Below are positions 1-12,664 of a stretch of DNA of 64,000 nt, piece after piece. Origin of the DNA: Aselliscus stoliczkanus (Eukaryota; Chordata; Mammalia; Chiroptera; Hipposideridae). Under the pieces are notes generated by a model. It was not told where the DNA came from and did no database searches. It saw nothing but the letters and a program-made list of their open reading frames with translations. The stretch lies in NCBI GenBank assembly GCA_033961575.1, contig CM066734.1, positions 86,016,501 to 86,080,500 on the forward strand, written 5' to 3'. Each line of letters opens with the position of its first letter. Position 1 is the first letter of the stretch. The translations under genes were made by a program, and so were the position numbers.

Positions 1-780
1 ATCCCTGCTGACATCCTTCAGAATCACTAGTCTTCCTATAATTATTTCACCTTTTCCTTCACTCCTTTGTTCTTCTACATTTTAATCACAAAAACTCTCT
101 GAAGGTTGCAAACCAGCATACCATTATTCAAATTTTGAATTAAAGTTAGCAATTTTGCCTTTGATAGAGGGTATATAAATTTATCAAGAAACTTTGAATT
201 TTGCAATTCTTTCCTTTTATAAACAGCTTATATAATGCATCAGAAGGGTTCATTTACATCAAGAGTTCTGAGAAACAGATTACCCAGGAAATTTCCAAAC
301 TGTATCATGGATTACACAAATAGAAGTATTTACAAACAAATGATAGTTGAAATGACACAATGTTTTGTTTTATTCACGTAAGATGTGCAAGGGATAAATA
401 AATTTCCTTACCAGATGGTGGTTTCTATGGGTGCTGACATCTATGTTGAAATGATCACACAAGATTGCACGCTATTCATGCCTGGGCTTTTTCCATCAAA
501 GAGAAATGACTAAGAGTGACCATACTAGCTCATGGGGCCAAGAATTCCAGGACAGTCTTTTTGTCTGCCTAGGCCCAACCTATCATTGGTTCAGAGATAG
601 AAACCTTTTCTGATATCTTCACAACCACTTACAACTGGAGAAAGCTGGATATTATTTAGTTATTACAGATAACCAAATAGCCAGTGACAGAAACATATTT
701 TCCCCACAATTAGATATAATTTTTTGTTATTTCCTACCTCTGTTCATATCAACCCTGACTACTCATTACTATTGAGTTTA
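1..780. other. Intergenic, nothing recognised
   Basis: AT-rich, without a frame that resembles a protein and without a repeat I can assign. Confidence 0.6.
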
Positions 781-786
781 AGATAG

Positions 787-842
787 ATACATATACAGAT
801 ATATACAGATATATACATACATAGATATATACATATATACAT
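787..842. repeat. AT-rich low-complexity (ATATAC)n tract
   Basis: Imperfect ATACAGATAT/ACATAC units at 787-842 with no inverted-end structure. Simple-sequence DNA. Confidence 0.85.
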
Positions 843-937
843 GCTTAGGTCCTCCAGAGAAGTAAATTAGCATCTCTTAGGTGAGACTTGGTTTATAGTA
901 ACTTCCCATGATGCTTATGAGAAGACAGGATTAGGAA

Positions 938-1110
938 CAATGGTCTCAACCAATGGGATCCCTTGGAGAGCTTTATAAAGTGGAGTTGCTTGGGTCCCAC
1001 CCACAGAGATTCAGATTTAATTGGTCTGTGGTGCAGCTGAACATAGGGAGTTTTGAGAACTCTGAGGGTGATTCTAATGTGCAGCCAGGCCAAGATGATG
1101 ATCTGCAAAT
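938..1110 (+). mobile_element. MER5-like hAT fragment
   Basis: TGGTCTCAACCAATGGGATC, CTTGGAGAGCTTTATAAAGT, the CACAGAGATTCAGATTTAAT block and GAGAACTCTGAGGGTGATTC follow the MER5 order on the + strand. Diverged and without recognisable target duplication. Confidence 0.6.
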
Positions 1111-1359
1111 TGTCTGCATCTGCTGTTCAGAGATTTGTAGAAATCTAGGAAGAGGAAGCCTCCTAAAACAGTGGCTCTAACATTGGATCTCTTCAGAGGC
1201 AACAGAGCTATTTATAACTATAATAACCTTTCACATTTGTTTCGCATGCAGTACATTTCAGAGTGTCTTCCAAGGCATAGATCATATTAAATTGGCATGG
1301 AAATGTTTTAAAAAAATAATAAAAAAAATAAAAAAAAACCAATACCTTTCTATTGTTGC

Positions 1360-1480
1360 CTATCATTTTCTACTTCATATTATCATACTTAGCTTCTCTT
1401 GTAAACTAAAAGCCCCTTAAGGTTAACTTCTATATCTTATTTATCTCTGTATGCCACACAGATGTTCAATAAATGTTTTT
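1360..1480 (+). repeat. L2-like LINE 3' fragment
   Basis: AAAGCCCCTTAAGGTTAACT, CTTATTTATCTCTGTATGCC and TTCAATAAATGTTTTTTACT have the arrangement of the L2 3' end, which finishes in an AATAAATG-type tail. Confidence 0.55.
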
Positions 1481-2027
1481 TACTTGGCAAGTGTGCAATA
1501 AATTTCTCTTGAACAAATGATTAGATAATTCCATTTGCTTCAATTAATACTATTGAGCACTTCCATCCTTTCAGTAGCCCTTTTAGATACAGGAACCTTA
1601 TGCTCACAGCTCCTGTTTCCATGGAGCTTAACATTCCAGGGAATAAATGATATACCAAGATTTCTAATTCCAAGGTGACTCGCATCATTACCGACATGCC
1701 TCTGGACTGGGCCAAGCCAGAAATTCAGGAGACATGTGTCTTTTTGTCTGCTAACAGGCAATCAAGAATCAGCCTGTCTCAGGTTGTTGGAATCCTTCTA
1801 TCATTTCAAATGAACACCTATTACTGTGAGCCTCCTCACACAGGTGGGCTAAAACAGCACAATCAAAGGAATGTATTAGCAATGCTTAGAAGAGAAACCT
1901 GAAATCTTAACAGATGATACAAGTGCCTGAGGTTGCCCTGTAATCTCTGTTTAATTTCCCCATTTGGAAGGACTGTACCTGTCTGAACTGGTTATTTATA
2001 CGTGCAATGTTTAAAATGGATGTGTAG

Positions 2028-2161
2028 GGCCGGCCAAGTGGTGTGGTGGTTAAGTGCTGGTTTGGGAAACCAGCGGTCCAGGTTTGGGTCCCACATGTGA
2101 GGGCCAGTGATACTGCCCTCAAAAAATAAAATAAAAATTTTTAATAAATTAAAAAAAAAAT
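2028..2161 (+). mobile_element. tRNA-derived SINE copy 1
   Basis: Begins GGCCGGCCAAGTGG, has the A-box-like GGTGGTTAAGTGCTGG, a CTGGTTTGGGAAACCAG stem-loop, the B-box-like GGTTTGGGTCC and an A-rich tail. The duplication AAAATGGATGTGTAG at 2013-2027 recurs with one change at 2162-2176. The tail holds AAATAAAATAAAAATTTT. Confidence 0.93.
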
Positions 2162-2179
2162 AAAATGGATGTGCAGTGA

Positions 2180-4400
2180 TCTTCCATTGACAACTCTGGG
2201 GAGGATAAGGGTGGCTTTTCCTTAGGTTAAGTGAAATTGTAGAAATGATTAAGAAGAACCTCAAAAGGTCTGATGTTAATATGAACTCTTGACCGCTCCT
2301 AAACAGCTCCAGCATCAGATGTTATTTTATTGTTCTTTTAAGCAGACTTAAGTTCTGTACTCCTCTTCCAAAAGAAATGGGGCTTCATCAGAGAGGTGGA
2401 TGAGGGCTATCACATAATCTGAAGACAGATTTCAGAATTCAACTCATAGGCCTTTCTGATTTCAAAACTGCTCTTGAGAAGGAGGAAGAGAAATGAAAAA
2501 AAACTCATAAATGCCCCTATTTTACTCAGAGTCATATCCTGATTCACTGGCACCTATACTGCAGAGTGGGTTGGGTGACATTTGGCTAAATATAAATTTG
2601 CCTATAGCTATTAAAATTTTGCTTTGTATTTCAGAATTCAAGTTATTGGATATTGTGATCAAACATCTGTCTTTTAAGAGGGCTAGAAGGCCATTAATGG
2701 AGCAATGGCAGCAATTCTGTTCAAAAAATCTCTTTGTGCTTAACTTGGGGGCAAGATAATACTCAATGCAAATAACTGATTAAAGAGTTACCATTACATT
2801 GGGACTGAGGTCCAGAATTGGGGGTGGGGAGAAGACTTATTTTAAATTTTAAGTCCAAATACAAAAGTGATATACACAGATGGAAAAATATTAGTCTATT
2901 TTCAAGTTCAACTTCTAACTAAAATTATAATCATGATTATTTTAAAAGCACCTTAAAAAACATTCACAAAGAGAGTGGCAAACCATCTGACAGTCAGAAT
3001 CTCAGAGTCTGATCCAAAATTAGTTTTCTTTGTTAATATCTCTTGCTATATTTTCTCAGAACGCTAATCTCAAATTGGTGTTTTCAAAAACAGTAGGTGT
3101 CTCCCAGTTCCTGGAACCCTTTTGAAATGAGATAATAAAAAGAGCTAAGTACTAGGAAAGAAAAGAAACCAAAACACCACATATCACTTTCCTTTTCTAA
3201 GGCAGAACAAAATGATGATCCAGTGACTACTTTTAAAAATTGGAAACTGATAAAGTCACCTTGGCATGAAGGTTGTGTAGAGGACACTTTGGCTACTAAC
3301 AAGTCATTAAGCAGGAGAAGCTATCCACTGATGCTTGATATAAAGACAAGGAATTTTTTATTAAAAGTACAACATTTCTATTACTTAAATATTAATATTC
3401 AAAGTAAGAAATCTAATTACATCAGTTTTCTTTTACCCAGCATTTTACTAACCGGAATTCTCTATTAACTGGCACTTCTTAAATTTCCAGTACAATGATA
3501 ATTTTAATTCATTTTTACAAGAATGAAAAATAGGATGTTAAAATATTGTCAAGAATTATTTAAAGGCCAAGCATATTCATATACTTTAATACTTGAAAAT
3601 AAATAAAACTTATGTAAATCATGTTTGTCATATCTTAATTAACTATAAAATTATTCTCTAGGAATGCCAAATGACAGACTTTCTGTAAATAACATCTATT
3701 TGATGACTTCCCCTTTGTTATATTAGTAGAAAAAGATTTGTCATTGAGGCCAGTTAGAAAAGTGAGTTACATTAAAGAAAAATTATTAATAAGTGTCATC
3801 AGTCTCATACTTCAAGTGACAATGAATTGAACTCACTGGTATTACTTCTCTATCAATTTCCAGATAGTAGATGGTTTCTGAATAAGGTTGTTTTTCACTT
3901 TTGTGTATTAGAGACAATATTTTAGAGAACATTACTTTAGAGAACATTTCAGAGAACATTATTGTGTTCAACCACAGATGTACAATGGAAGAAGTGATTA
4001 TAAACCGTGAAAGCTGTGAGATCTCAATCACTAAAAAGGCATTGAAATGCTTTTTCAAAGCCCTGTCCTTGAACCACTTGAATCAAGAAACCATCTATGA
4101 TGTTTGTTGCACATCTGGATCCCTGGGCCCCACTCCAGATCTAATAAATCAAAATGTTGACAGAGGAACGGGCATTTTTTATTAAGTGCCTCAGTTGATT
4201 CTTACTCAAGCTAAATCCTGAAAATATCTGCCTGAGAATGGCTTCTTTCCTAACCTGTAAAACCAAAGTGTTATAACACCTGGGAGTACTGGGAGTACTT
4301 AAAGATTTCAACTTTTACTGAGCTCTAAGCCCTGCCTAATGTGTCTGTGATTCAGCTATATCAATACTATGTCCTATGAAGAGTCTAGAAAGTTTATCCA
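2180..4400. other. Intergenic, nothing recognised
   Basis: No gene or confident repeat. Three short near-copies of TTTAGAGAACATT at 3918-3960 form a local tandem-like pattern of uncertain origin. Confidence 0.6.
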
Positions 4401-4406
4401 AAGTTA

Positions 4407-4441
<35 letters not shown>

Positions 4442-4508
4442 CAACGATGACGATAATGGCAGTGGTCTGGTGATGAGGATGGTGGTGGTGGTGGTGGTGG
4501 TGATGATA
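4407..4508. repeat. (GAT)n/(GGT)n compound microsatellite
   Basis: About 11 GAT units (4407-4441), then a degenerate GAC/GAT section, then about seven GGT units near 4480-4500. The antisense reads as poly-His and poly-Pro, which is an artefact of the repeat. Confidence 0.95.
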
Positions 4509-4564
4509 GAATCATATTAATTTTGACCAAAATTCCATGCTGTTTCTTAAAAACATTAAGCACT

Positions 4565-4925
4565 TATCTCAAGGCCTTCTCACTTATTTTTCCCTCTGCC
4601 TGAAATGTTCATTCTCTAGATTTTAAAGTGACCTACTCTTTATTTGTGCCCCCAAATCAGTTTATCTGAGAGAGCTTCTGACCACTAAAATTGTACCATC
4701 CTTCCTTACTCTCTATCCCCTTACTAGGATTTGTTTTTTTCCATAGGTGTTATCATATTATATATTATAAATTTATTTGTTTACATGTTTAAGTTCTTCC
4801 TCCACTAAAATGTAAGATTGATGAGAGCAATGATTTCATTGTTTTGTTCACTGCTCTATTCCCAGTGCCTAGGACAGTAAGTGACACATAAGAAATCTTA
4901 ACAAATACTTGTTAGAAGTGGATGA
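4565..4925 (+). repeat. L2-like LINE 3' fragment
   Basis: CTCTGCCTGAAATGTTCATT, AGTTCTTCCTCCACTAAAAT, GTAAGATTGATGAGAGCAA, TGTTCACTGCTCTATTCCCA and GTGCCTAGGACAGTAAGTG follow the order of the L2 3' UTR. Confidence 0.75.
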
Positions 4926-5144
4926 GCCAGCATACACAGTTGTTAAGTTAATCCCTCAGCAAACACATGTTTGAAAATGGTTCAAAAGGAAACTGGCATG
5001 TGAGATTGTAAAATCTCAACTTGCCCCATGCTGTTCAAGTTCCAGCCAAGTTGCTTTACACAAAGAATGTACTAAAGCTAAATTTATGATCCAATGTTTT
5101 AAGGCATTCCCCTAATTAACTAGTCTCTTGGCTTTCACCAGGTT

Positions 5145-5690
5145 ACATTCTAATTCATCCTCCCCACTGAAGCCAGCCAGAGTGACCAGATTACATCATC
5201 CATCTGCTTCAAAACCTTCAATGACAGCCCATTCTGACCAGAATAAAAGACTCCCGGGGTTTTGCACTTTTCCCCACCACTCTTTGCCTGATTAGCTCTT
5301 CCCATAGTGCTAACTTTGCCAAACACAAAACTACATCTATGCTCTACCTTGACTGCTTCAATACTTTGTTGCCTTAGCAAGCTCCTACTCACTATTTTTG
5401 TCTCAGATGAAATGTCACTTTTTTCAGAAGCCTTTTCTGACCTTGAGATATAAGTCAATTCTTCTTGATGTATTTTCTGATAGTATCCTATGATTTTCTC
5501 CAAAATATGTATCACAATTTATATATACTTTGATGGTATAATTTTTTTAAAAAATAAGATATTATGTCTACTAAACTCCAACTTCTGTCTCACAGGATCT
5601 TTGTGTTCTTTGTGTATCCCTATTAATTGGCACAATGTAATGTAAACTCTCAATCAACATATGCTGAAGGAATAAATGAACTGTCTAACC
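5145..5690 (+). repeat. L2-like LINE 3' fragment
   Basis: TCTGCTTCAAAACCTTCAAT, CATCTATGCTCTACCTTGAC, CAGATGAAATGTCACTTTTTT, AGAAGCCTTTTCTGACCTTG and a TGAAGGAATAAATGAACTG end follow the L2 ORF2-end/3' UTR order. A minus-strand 121-codon frame inside it is incidental. Confidence 0.7.
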
Positions 5691-5849
5691 ACTAGTAAAA
5701 GTGGTATTAAGATATAGCTATTTTATACCATTGTGAGGGCTTTTGAAGTCCCCAGAAAGCTTAATAATTTTTAAATAGTTTTTAGTTCTATTGTCATATT
5801 TTTTATTGTTAATAACTCTCATCTATTATCTGATTATTTGATTTAATCC

Positions 5850-5995
5850 TTTAAATCCTTTCAGAGGTAATTATTATTGTTTATTCATAGAGGAGGCTTA
5901 GTATAAACAATGGGCACCAGGATTTGAATCCAGTCCTATTGACTCCAAAGCCTATGCCTTAACTTCTATACTGCACTGTACTGCACTGCCTCAGC
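5850..5995 (+). repeat. MIR-like SINE fragment
   Basis: AGAGGAGGCTTAGTATAAAC, ACCAGGATTTGAATCCAGTC, TATTGACTCCAAAGCCTATG and CCTTAACTTCTATACTGCAC form the 3' half of MIR on the + strand. Confidence 0.7.
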
Positions 5996-6009
5996 AATAT
6001 TAGAGCCTC

Positions 6010-7110
6010 CTACAGGTCTCTTGTTCTTTCTGGAAGTCTTGGACACTTCTATACTTAGGGGGTTCCCTGAATTGACATTCACCTGAACTTAGTTCTTCTC
6101 TGTTCATCTGGGTATTTTCAGAATCTAATGGAAGTAAGCTAAAGCATCCTACTTCATCAAGAGACACTGCAATCAAATTAGTAATCCATGTATGGCCTTG
6201 TGTTTTTAGGGTCAGGGTCTGGGGCCTTATAAGACAAATTAGTACCTTACCATATTTTTTCAATACTGTGAGTCAAAAATTTTTAATGAGTACGATGATA
6301 ATTATATATATTAAGATTTGCCTAATATGCAAGACATGTATTTGGCAGTTACCTAAATGCTAAGCTCAAACATGCCTTGGCATGTACAAATGAGTTTTCT
6401 CTCTCTGCCCTTTGATAAAGGCTCTGGACTCAATAAGAATGCCAAATCAGCTATGGAATTTGTAACATTATTTGCTTTGAATCAAAGTTCATTCGATCAC
6501 CTCTGGCATTACGGATATTGGCCTGGGTCCTATTAAATTGTCTTAGTTTATTCTAAAGTAAACCTCAGTTGGCATTTTAAAATCTTGATTAACAGGAATT
6601 AATTGATTCTGTTGAAGTAAGTAAAAGGCAAAAATTCTTTTTATGTGAAAGTTCATGGGGCCTTTAAAGATATGCATAAATGACGGGTGAGTCACCAACC
6701 TGAAAGAATTCATTATGTATCACTAAGATTTTAACTGTAATCACTAATATTTTTACATGCGATAATCATACTTATTTTAAACCTATTATAGCATTTCAAT
6801 ACTCTGTGTACCTTTATGTTTCTTTTAGATTAGACCCAAAATCTGACTATTCTTGCTTAGATTAGGACAACATGCCAAGACAAGAAATCAGAAACTTTCT
6901 AATAAAATTATCTATTTTATCATATGATTTATAAAAAAGACCGGGGATAGTATTTAAGAAGTTTAGAAAAATTGGAAGTTTTCACCCACATTTTAAACAG
7001 GAATTGGTCCATCTGACAAGGCATAAAGTTTGCTTAAAAGTGAAGAGGGTGAGTAGTCAGTTAGCTTCTTAGTTTTTCATGCTTGTTACATAAATGTGCA
7101 TTAAGTATTG
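6010..7110. other. Intergenic, nothing recognised
   Basis: No gene or confident repeat seen. Confidence 0.6.
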
Positions 7111-7119
7111 CATTGAGAC

Positions 7120-7255
7120 TTCTATGTGCAATTGGAATCACCTGAGTATTTTGTTAAATAGCAGATAGTGATTCATCAGGTTTGGCATTGGGATTCAGTC
7201 TTCTTACTGAATACCAGCTGATGCTAATACTGATGGTTCTTGAACTACTCTGTTC
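7120..7255 (+). mobile_element. MER5-like hAT fragment
   Basis: GTGCAATTGGAATCACCTGA, GTATTTTGTTAAATAGCAGA, ATTCAGTCTTCTTACTGAAT, CAGCTGATGCTAATACTGAT and GGTTCTTGAACTACTCTG follow the MER5 order. The last word matches the GAGAACCACTG-type end in its diverged form. Confidence 0.55.
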
Positions 7256-7676
7256 ATGCCTTACAAAGAGTAAGAGTTCAATAGAACATGAATTAATTGA
7301 ACTCAGAAAATTAATTTCATGAGGACATGCTCTACTTTGGCATTCTTTTATTCATTGAACAAATGTACTGAGTGCCTAGTGTGTTCCAGGCACTGTGCTA
7401 GGAACTAGGTATTCATGGTGGAAAAAGCCAAAACACAGCACCCTTGATAGACTATCATAGTGAGAACCAACTGAATTCCAGTTCTGTTCCTGCCTCAGAT
7501 TTCTGTGGAGAGGACAAATATTAAAGAAACATATATGTAAATATATCATTACAAATTGTGACATGTGCAATGAAGAGTATAATGAAAAAGACTAAACAAT
7601 TTATACTGGGATGTGCAAAAGGCAGCTTCAACAAATTTGAAAGATGCCTAAATGTTAACATGAAGAGGAGAAAATA

Positions 7677-7887
7677 TTGGGGGTGCCAAAATATGTACAC
7701 ATTTTCATAGGTGTTATCTATGCATTACTTTCCAAAGTTGAATTGAATTACAGTAGCAAGGTGTAGTACGACTTTCACTCAAAAGATGGCTTTAATCAAA
7801 TGAATGTTAGCATCATTCATTGTATTACAATTTTAATACAGTTTTTCCTTTCTTAAATTATGTATACATTTTTTCTGGCACCCTCTG
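7677..7887. mobile_element. Mariner-like MITE, about 211 bp, TA flanks
   Basis: The left end reads GGGGGTGCCAAAATATGTAC and the right end, read on the reverse strand, CAGAGGGTGCCAGAAAAAAT. They form inverted ends of about 25 bp with mismatches. TA dinucleotides at 7675-7676 and 7888-7889 fit a Tc1/mariner target duplication. There is no transposase frame. The final 55 bp are close to those of the fragment ending at 24717. Exact family unknown. Confidence 0.75.
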
Positions 7888-8012
7888 TATGTGTTCCAGG
7901 CAGGAGGGATATCTTGGACAGGGACCTTAAAGGGCAAAGAAATGAGATTGGAGTTGAGTGACCACCTAATTTATAGTCAAATAATATTTTTGAGGGTAAC
8001 AGACTCATTTTT

Positions 8013-8112
8013 TTTTTTGAGGGCAGTGTCACTGGCCCTCATATGTGGGACCCGAACCGGGGCCACTGGCTTCCCAAGCCAGCGCTTAACCACCGCGCCA
8101 CTCGGCCGGTCC
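8013..8112 (-). mobile_element. tRNA-derived SINE copy 2
   Basis: Same SINE on the minus strand. The T-run is at 8010-8018, and its reverse complement contains GGGTCCCACATATGAGGGCC and the CTGGCTTGGGAAGCCAG stem-loop. Flanking duplication: AACAGACTCATTTTT from 7998 and AATAGACTCATTTTT at 8113-8127. Confidence 0.92.
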
Positions 8113-8129
8113 AATAGACTCATTTTTAA

Positions 8130-10200
8130 TTACTTTAAAACAATTAGACATAAAACGAGGTATATGGTGACCACCCTAGTGTGGGCAGGCAGGCAGAGGC
8201 AAGGTCACACAGGTGCTTTTGGCCATAATGAAAAAAAAAATTTCCCTCTTATGGGAAAAATTGCTAGCCAATAGAAGTAACATAATCCCATTTATGGTTT
8301 ATAGATCAGCCTGGAAGCTGTAGATGGTGAAATCAAAGTCTCTATTTTCAAGCATTTTTGGTTTACTTCAGAAGAAGCAGTGTCAAAAAGATACATTAAT
8401 TTGAGAAAGACTAAAGTCATATTTTTATTTTGTCTTTTTTTTTCATGTGGGTACATAGATTTAATTCCTGTATATGACATGGATTTACCTAGTGTTCCAT
8501 TTGTTTAAATAGAAGTGAATAAGCATGAAGTAAGAAATACCTGTAAAATTTTTTAGAATATCAATCTGACATAAATTCAAATAATTTTTTTAATGCTGGG
8601 AACGTAAATATGAGGAAAAACTTATGATAAAAGACTTGGGCAAATGTCAGGTGTATATGCTAGAGGCGGGAAGTGCAGAAACACATAGATATTTACAGAA
8701 ACAATGGTCGTTCTCCTATCTGTGTCCACTGGGAAATTAAAATACCTCACACATGATAGAGAGAGAGACTTCTGGAGTACCTTAAACAACTCATTTTGCT
8801 ACAACTAAATGCCATCAATTTTCTTTGCATTGCTTCTCTTCAAGAAGTGCTTTCTCATTTTCTTTCTAAATAAAAGACTGAAATGATAACAATTTACAAT
8901 GCTATTCTATTAGAAAGATTCTTGTACTTTCACCACCTCCCTGACTTTGTTATGTCAGATTCTCCCCCAGAATCAAGCTGATTTCTGGAACTGATTTGGT
9001 TGCTTGGGAACACAGTCACTCCTTGAGGATACTAAGGACTTTTCATGTCCCTCAAGAGCCTAGCGTACATACATGGGTGCAGGTGTGAGGGTGTTCAAAG
9101 GCCCGACTGCTTCCTTTCTTCCCTCTTTCCCATTTCTCACTGTATGCCCTCTGATGCCGGTTGACTCATTCATTCTCTATGACCCATCATCTCCTCTGGA
9201 ACTGGTCCATGTTCTTCCCGCCTTCCCATTTCCTCTGCCTGGAGCTTTAACTCGAAGACAGAGAAATGCTTTCCTAAAGAGATGAGTGATATCATATCCT
9301 TTCCAAACTGTTTATCTTATCCCTAGCTCATGCTACACCCAGCAAGTTTAATCCCCTTTGTACTCGAGATGTCCTCAACATTTGTGACTGAATCAAATTT
9401 ATTTTAAGTGAACTACAACATCTTCGCTACTGAAAATAGTTGTCTGAAGAATGCTTTAACATAAACAAAATGAAGGAAAGATTTAATCTTACCCATTATT
9501 TTCTGATATTATCTAGTTCTATGAGATAACATATCGTTTTTAAAACAAGAAAACCATAACTTTTTATATTTATTGCAAAAAGCAATAGAATACAATGAAA
9601 AAATCACCCTTAATATAATCATCCAAGGATAAGTACAGTTAAGTTCAGGGAGCACGTAGGTCATTTTTCCAAAATGAGTTTCCATGTTCTCATATTGGGT
9701 AGGCAGGGCTAGAGATGGGGGTAGGGATAAGAGATAAACAATCATGGCCAATAGCACCAAAGTGTTTCTAAGTGGGTGGTAGAGATATACATCATTTCCT
9801 TATCCATGCAGGATGTCACAGCTGCCTCTGTAGAGTGTAATAAAGGAAGTGGGGGTGAAAGCAGAAGATGGTATGTGAACAAAACTCTTCCATCGCTCCA
9901 TTCCCCTGGATACTTCCTCAAGTAATAGAAAAGGTCAAAGAATAAAATGTAACTCACTATATTAAGTGATTCACCCAATCTCTTCTGGGGACACACAAAC
10001 CTGGTTCTCCTTGTGGTTGTGGGGTGATCATACTGAAAGGGCCTTAGTCCATTCTATTAATTTGGGACTAGGTGGCTGGAAATGTTCATAGCTTTACCTT
10101 ATCACAGATCACATAATTACACATGATTACTAATTCCACTATATGCTTGTTTTAAGGGCTCCTAGGACAGTACATTAGCCCTAAAACAATTCCATCCTCT
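8130..10200. other. Intergenic, no confident feature
   Basis: Mostly AT-rich single-copy-looking DNA. The CCT-rich stretch at 9100-9250 may be a very old L2 piece, but the match is too weak to call. Confidence 0.5.
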
Positions 10201-10204
10201 GGGG

Positions 10205-10685
10205 TTAGTGCTTTCTATTCCCTGTCTTGAACATTGTCCTCTTAAATCTCTGTGATTCTCTTCCCAGCATTCATCCAAAGTCGAATGCATACTCAAAGAA
10301 AACCTCCATGATCCTTTCAACATGCAGTAGCCAGGATCACCTCAGCCCTCTCTTACTCATTTTATTTTCTTCATCGTCTTATCTACATTTGAAATTATTC
10401 TCTTGGGCCGGCCAAGTGGCGTGGTGGTTAAGTGCTGGCTTGGGAAGCCAGCAGCCCCGGTTCAGGTCCTACATATGGGGGCCAGTGACACTGCCCTCAA
10501 AAAGAAAAATGAAATTTTTCTCTTTATCTACATAATTGTTTATTGTCTGTATAGCCACATTATAATGAGAACAGGGACCTTATATGTCTACTTCACTGCT
10601 CATCTCCAATGTCTAGAAAAGTACCTGGCACATAGTGCTTTAAAATATATTTATCTACATTAAATGTTTATTAAATAATGAATAA
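10205..10685 (+). repeat. L2-like LINE 3' fragment, split by a SINE
   Basis: AGAAAACCTCCATGATCCTT, ACTTCACTGCTCATCTCCAA, GTCTAGAAAAGTACCTGGCA and CATAGTGCTTTAAAATAT are L2 3' words. The SINE at 10405-10510 separates the two parts, so the SINE is younger. Confidence 0.7.
10405..10510 (+). mobile_element. tRNA-derived SINE copy 3
   Basis: GGGCCGGCCAAGTGGCGTGG start, CTGGCTTGGGAAGCCAG stem-loop, B-box-like GGTTCAGGTCC, short A-rich tail. Duplication GAAATTATTCTCTT at 10391-10404 and GAAATTTTTCTCTT at 10511-10524. Confidence 0.93.
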
Positions 10686-11089
10686 AACAAACAAGTGCTG
10701 AAAATTATACTGAGAAAATAATTTCACTGAAAGCAATGAAGAAAGCTTAGATGTTGTAACTATCTAATTAGTTACTTGAAAGCTGAAGCAAATAAAAGTG
10801 AAAAATTCTGAGTATGGTAAGCACATTAGTCCTTTTATGAGCTGAAACCCAGAAGATGAATAGGTCCTGATGGTTTCTTCTTTATACCTTTACTCATTTT
10901 CCCCCAGAATCTCTTAATTTATACATGTGAAAACACTTTGTACACTGTGAAGTACTTTATAAACATAAAATATTTCAAGTTCTATAACCAACTTCACCCT
11001 ACTTCCTTGTTGAAGATGAAACAATCCCATGTTTTATGTGGGGGAGAACTATTGGACATGACCTGTGTAAAGGTGTAGGACACAGAAGG

Positions 11090-11290
11090 GAACCAACCTT
11101 CACTGGGAGTCTACCATAGATCATGTGCAATTGCAGCTCTCAAAATAATCCAATAAAACACTCCTTGTCATTCTTATTTATCAGATGAAGAAACTGAGAT
11201 CAAAAGAGCTTTTAAGAGCCTGTTCAAGGTCACAGAACTTATCATTAAAGCTAGTTCTGATTCTAAAGCTAATGTTTTCTTCTAAACTAT
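11090..11290 (+). repeat. MIR-like SINE fragment
   Basis: TCAGATGAAGAAACTGAGAT, GAGCCTGTTCAAGGTCACAG and a closing TTCTGATTCTAAAGCTAATG are MIR words in order on the + strand. Confidence 0.7.
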
Positions 11291-11524
11291 GATTCTCCAG
11301 AACCGCAGAGACATGGAAAAAGAAAGCTAACTCTATACCACTGTTCCCCCTCCTTACTCCACATTACATACAATAACTGAATGTGATGGCTTGTGACAAT
11401 GATCAAATTCCTCGAAATACAGAGGAAAACGTGGATCATTCACTTGTTCTATCTCCTCAAGAACATGTTTGTTTCACCGAGATCTCATTTTCATTGTGAC
11501 TTTGACTTAATTCACCATCACTAC

Positions 11525-11618
11525 TATGAAGAAGAAAAGGAAGGAAAAAGAGGAAGAGGGGATCTGGGAGGAAGAAAAGGAGCAAGAAAGGAGGTAAAGG
11601 ACAGAAAGAAGAAAACAA
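11525..11618 (+). repeat. Purine-rich (GA/AAG) tract
   Basis: About 90 bp of almost pure A and G with GAAGAAGAAAAGGAAGG-type units. Low-complexity. It lies inside a spurious 183-codon frame whose Glu/Lys/Arg/Gly run is produced by the tract. Confidence 0.85.
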
Positions 11619-11619
11619 A

Positions 11620-12660
11620 TAGACTAAGCCTTTGGGCCCCAGGATTCTGTCATTTTTTGGAAAAATCATTTTGGCCTGTTTTATACAGACATCTATATCT
11701 CCTACTGCAGAAAATGAGGCTGAACAGAGAGCCACCTTCACGCCATTTACATCTTATGCCAAAATGTCTGGCTCAACATCAATCTAGATTTTGTATGTTT
11801 CTCTTACCACAGATATCACTCTCTTTTCACTCAATTTTGGCCCTCCAATTTTCTTTTTATAGTCTTTATCAAATAACCTTTAACAGTGAAATTATTTTTC
11901 TTTACCATCTTTGTAATTTTTTTAGGAAATACTTGTATCTTTAAGCAAAATTAGGGAGAAGGTAGGGGTATGAGATGTGGAGAGGATGAAGTAGGAGGAG
12001 AGAAGATGGTATTGAAACTTAGTTTTACATGAAAACTTTGGAAAGGAGTTTACAGTAACCTCACTCCTCCCAACACAGCTCTCAAGAAAAGAAGAGGTGG
12101 TGCAGAAGTGACCATTACCTAAAATGGGCAGAGGCATCTAGCGTAACTGAGGCATGTTAGAGTGGGATCTAAGTTTAAAATCAAAGTGTAACTGGGCAGC
12201 ACTTTGCTCTCATAGCCATTCTCCATAACACCCCCATCTCTGTACCCTATACTAGGACCAGCTGTATTTCTAGTGAGGTCAAGGGTATGTAAAGTGTATT
12301 CAGCCACCAGTATGGTGGCTTGACATCAAGCCATGTTTGCTGCTGGTCCTCTGCCTGGGGCCTCCTCCAGCCCTCTCTGATTATGGTAACTGTATGCTTA
12401 TACAGTTCCCGTAATTAGATCTTTATCTTGTTCTTCCTACTGAGACCCTGTATTTGTGCCATCCCTGAATCCCCATCTGGTGTCTTGCCTTGGTCCCTTG
12501 ACCTCAGCTTGATGAGTTTGACATGATAATGCATTCATGTAGCCATCAACCCAAACCAGATTTAAATGGTTTTATCACCTCAGAAAGTTCTTTAGTCTCC
12601 TTTCCAATTAATTCACCCCTTCCACTGCTCCTAGAGCATCCATTTTCTGAAATATGACAT
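11620..12660. other. Intergenic, nothing recognised
   Basis: No gene or confident repeat seen. Confidence 0.55.
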
Positions 12661-12664
12661 TATT

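Noticed and set aside
4336..4563. Minus-strand frame with poly-Pro and poly-His
   Set aside because: Direct translation of the GAT/GGT microsatellite.
5150..5515. 121-codon minus-strand frame
   Set aside because: Lies antisense within an L2-like LINE fragment and has no protein signature.
11393..11944. 183-codon + strand frame
   Set aside because: Its charged run comes from the purine-rich tract at 11525-11618, and it has no domain, no splice context and no repeat-free coding signature.
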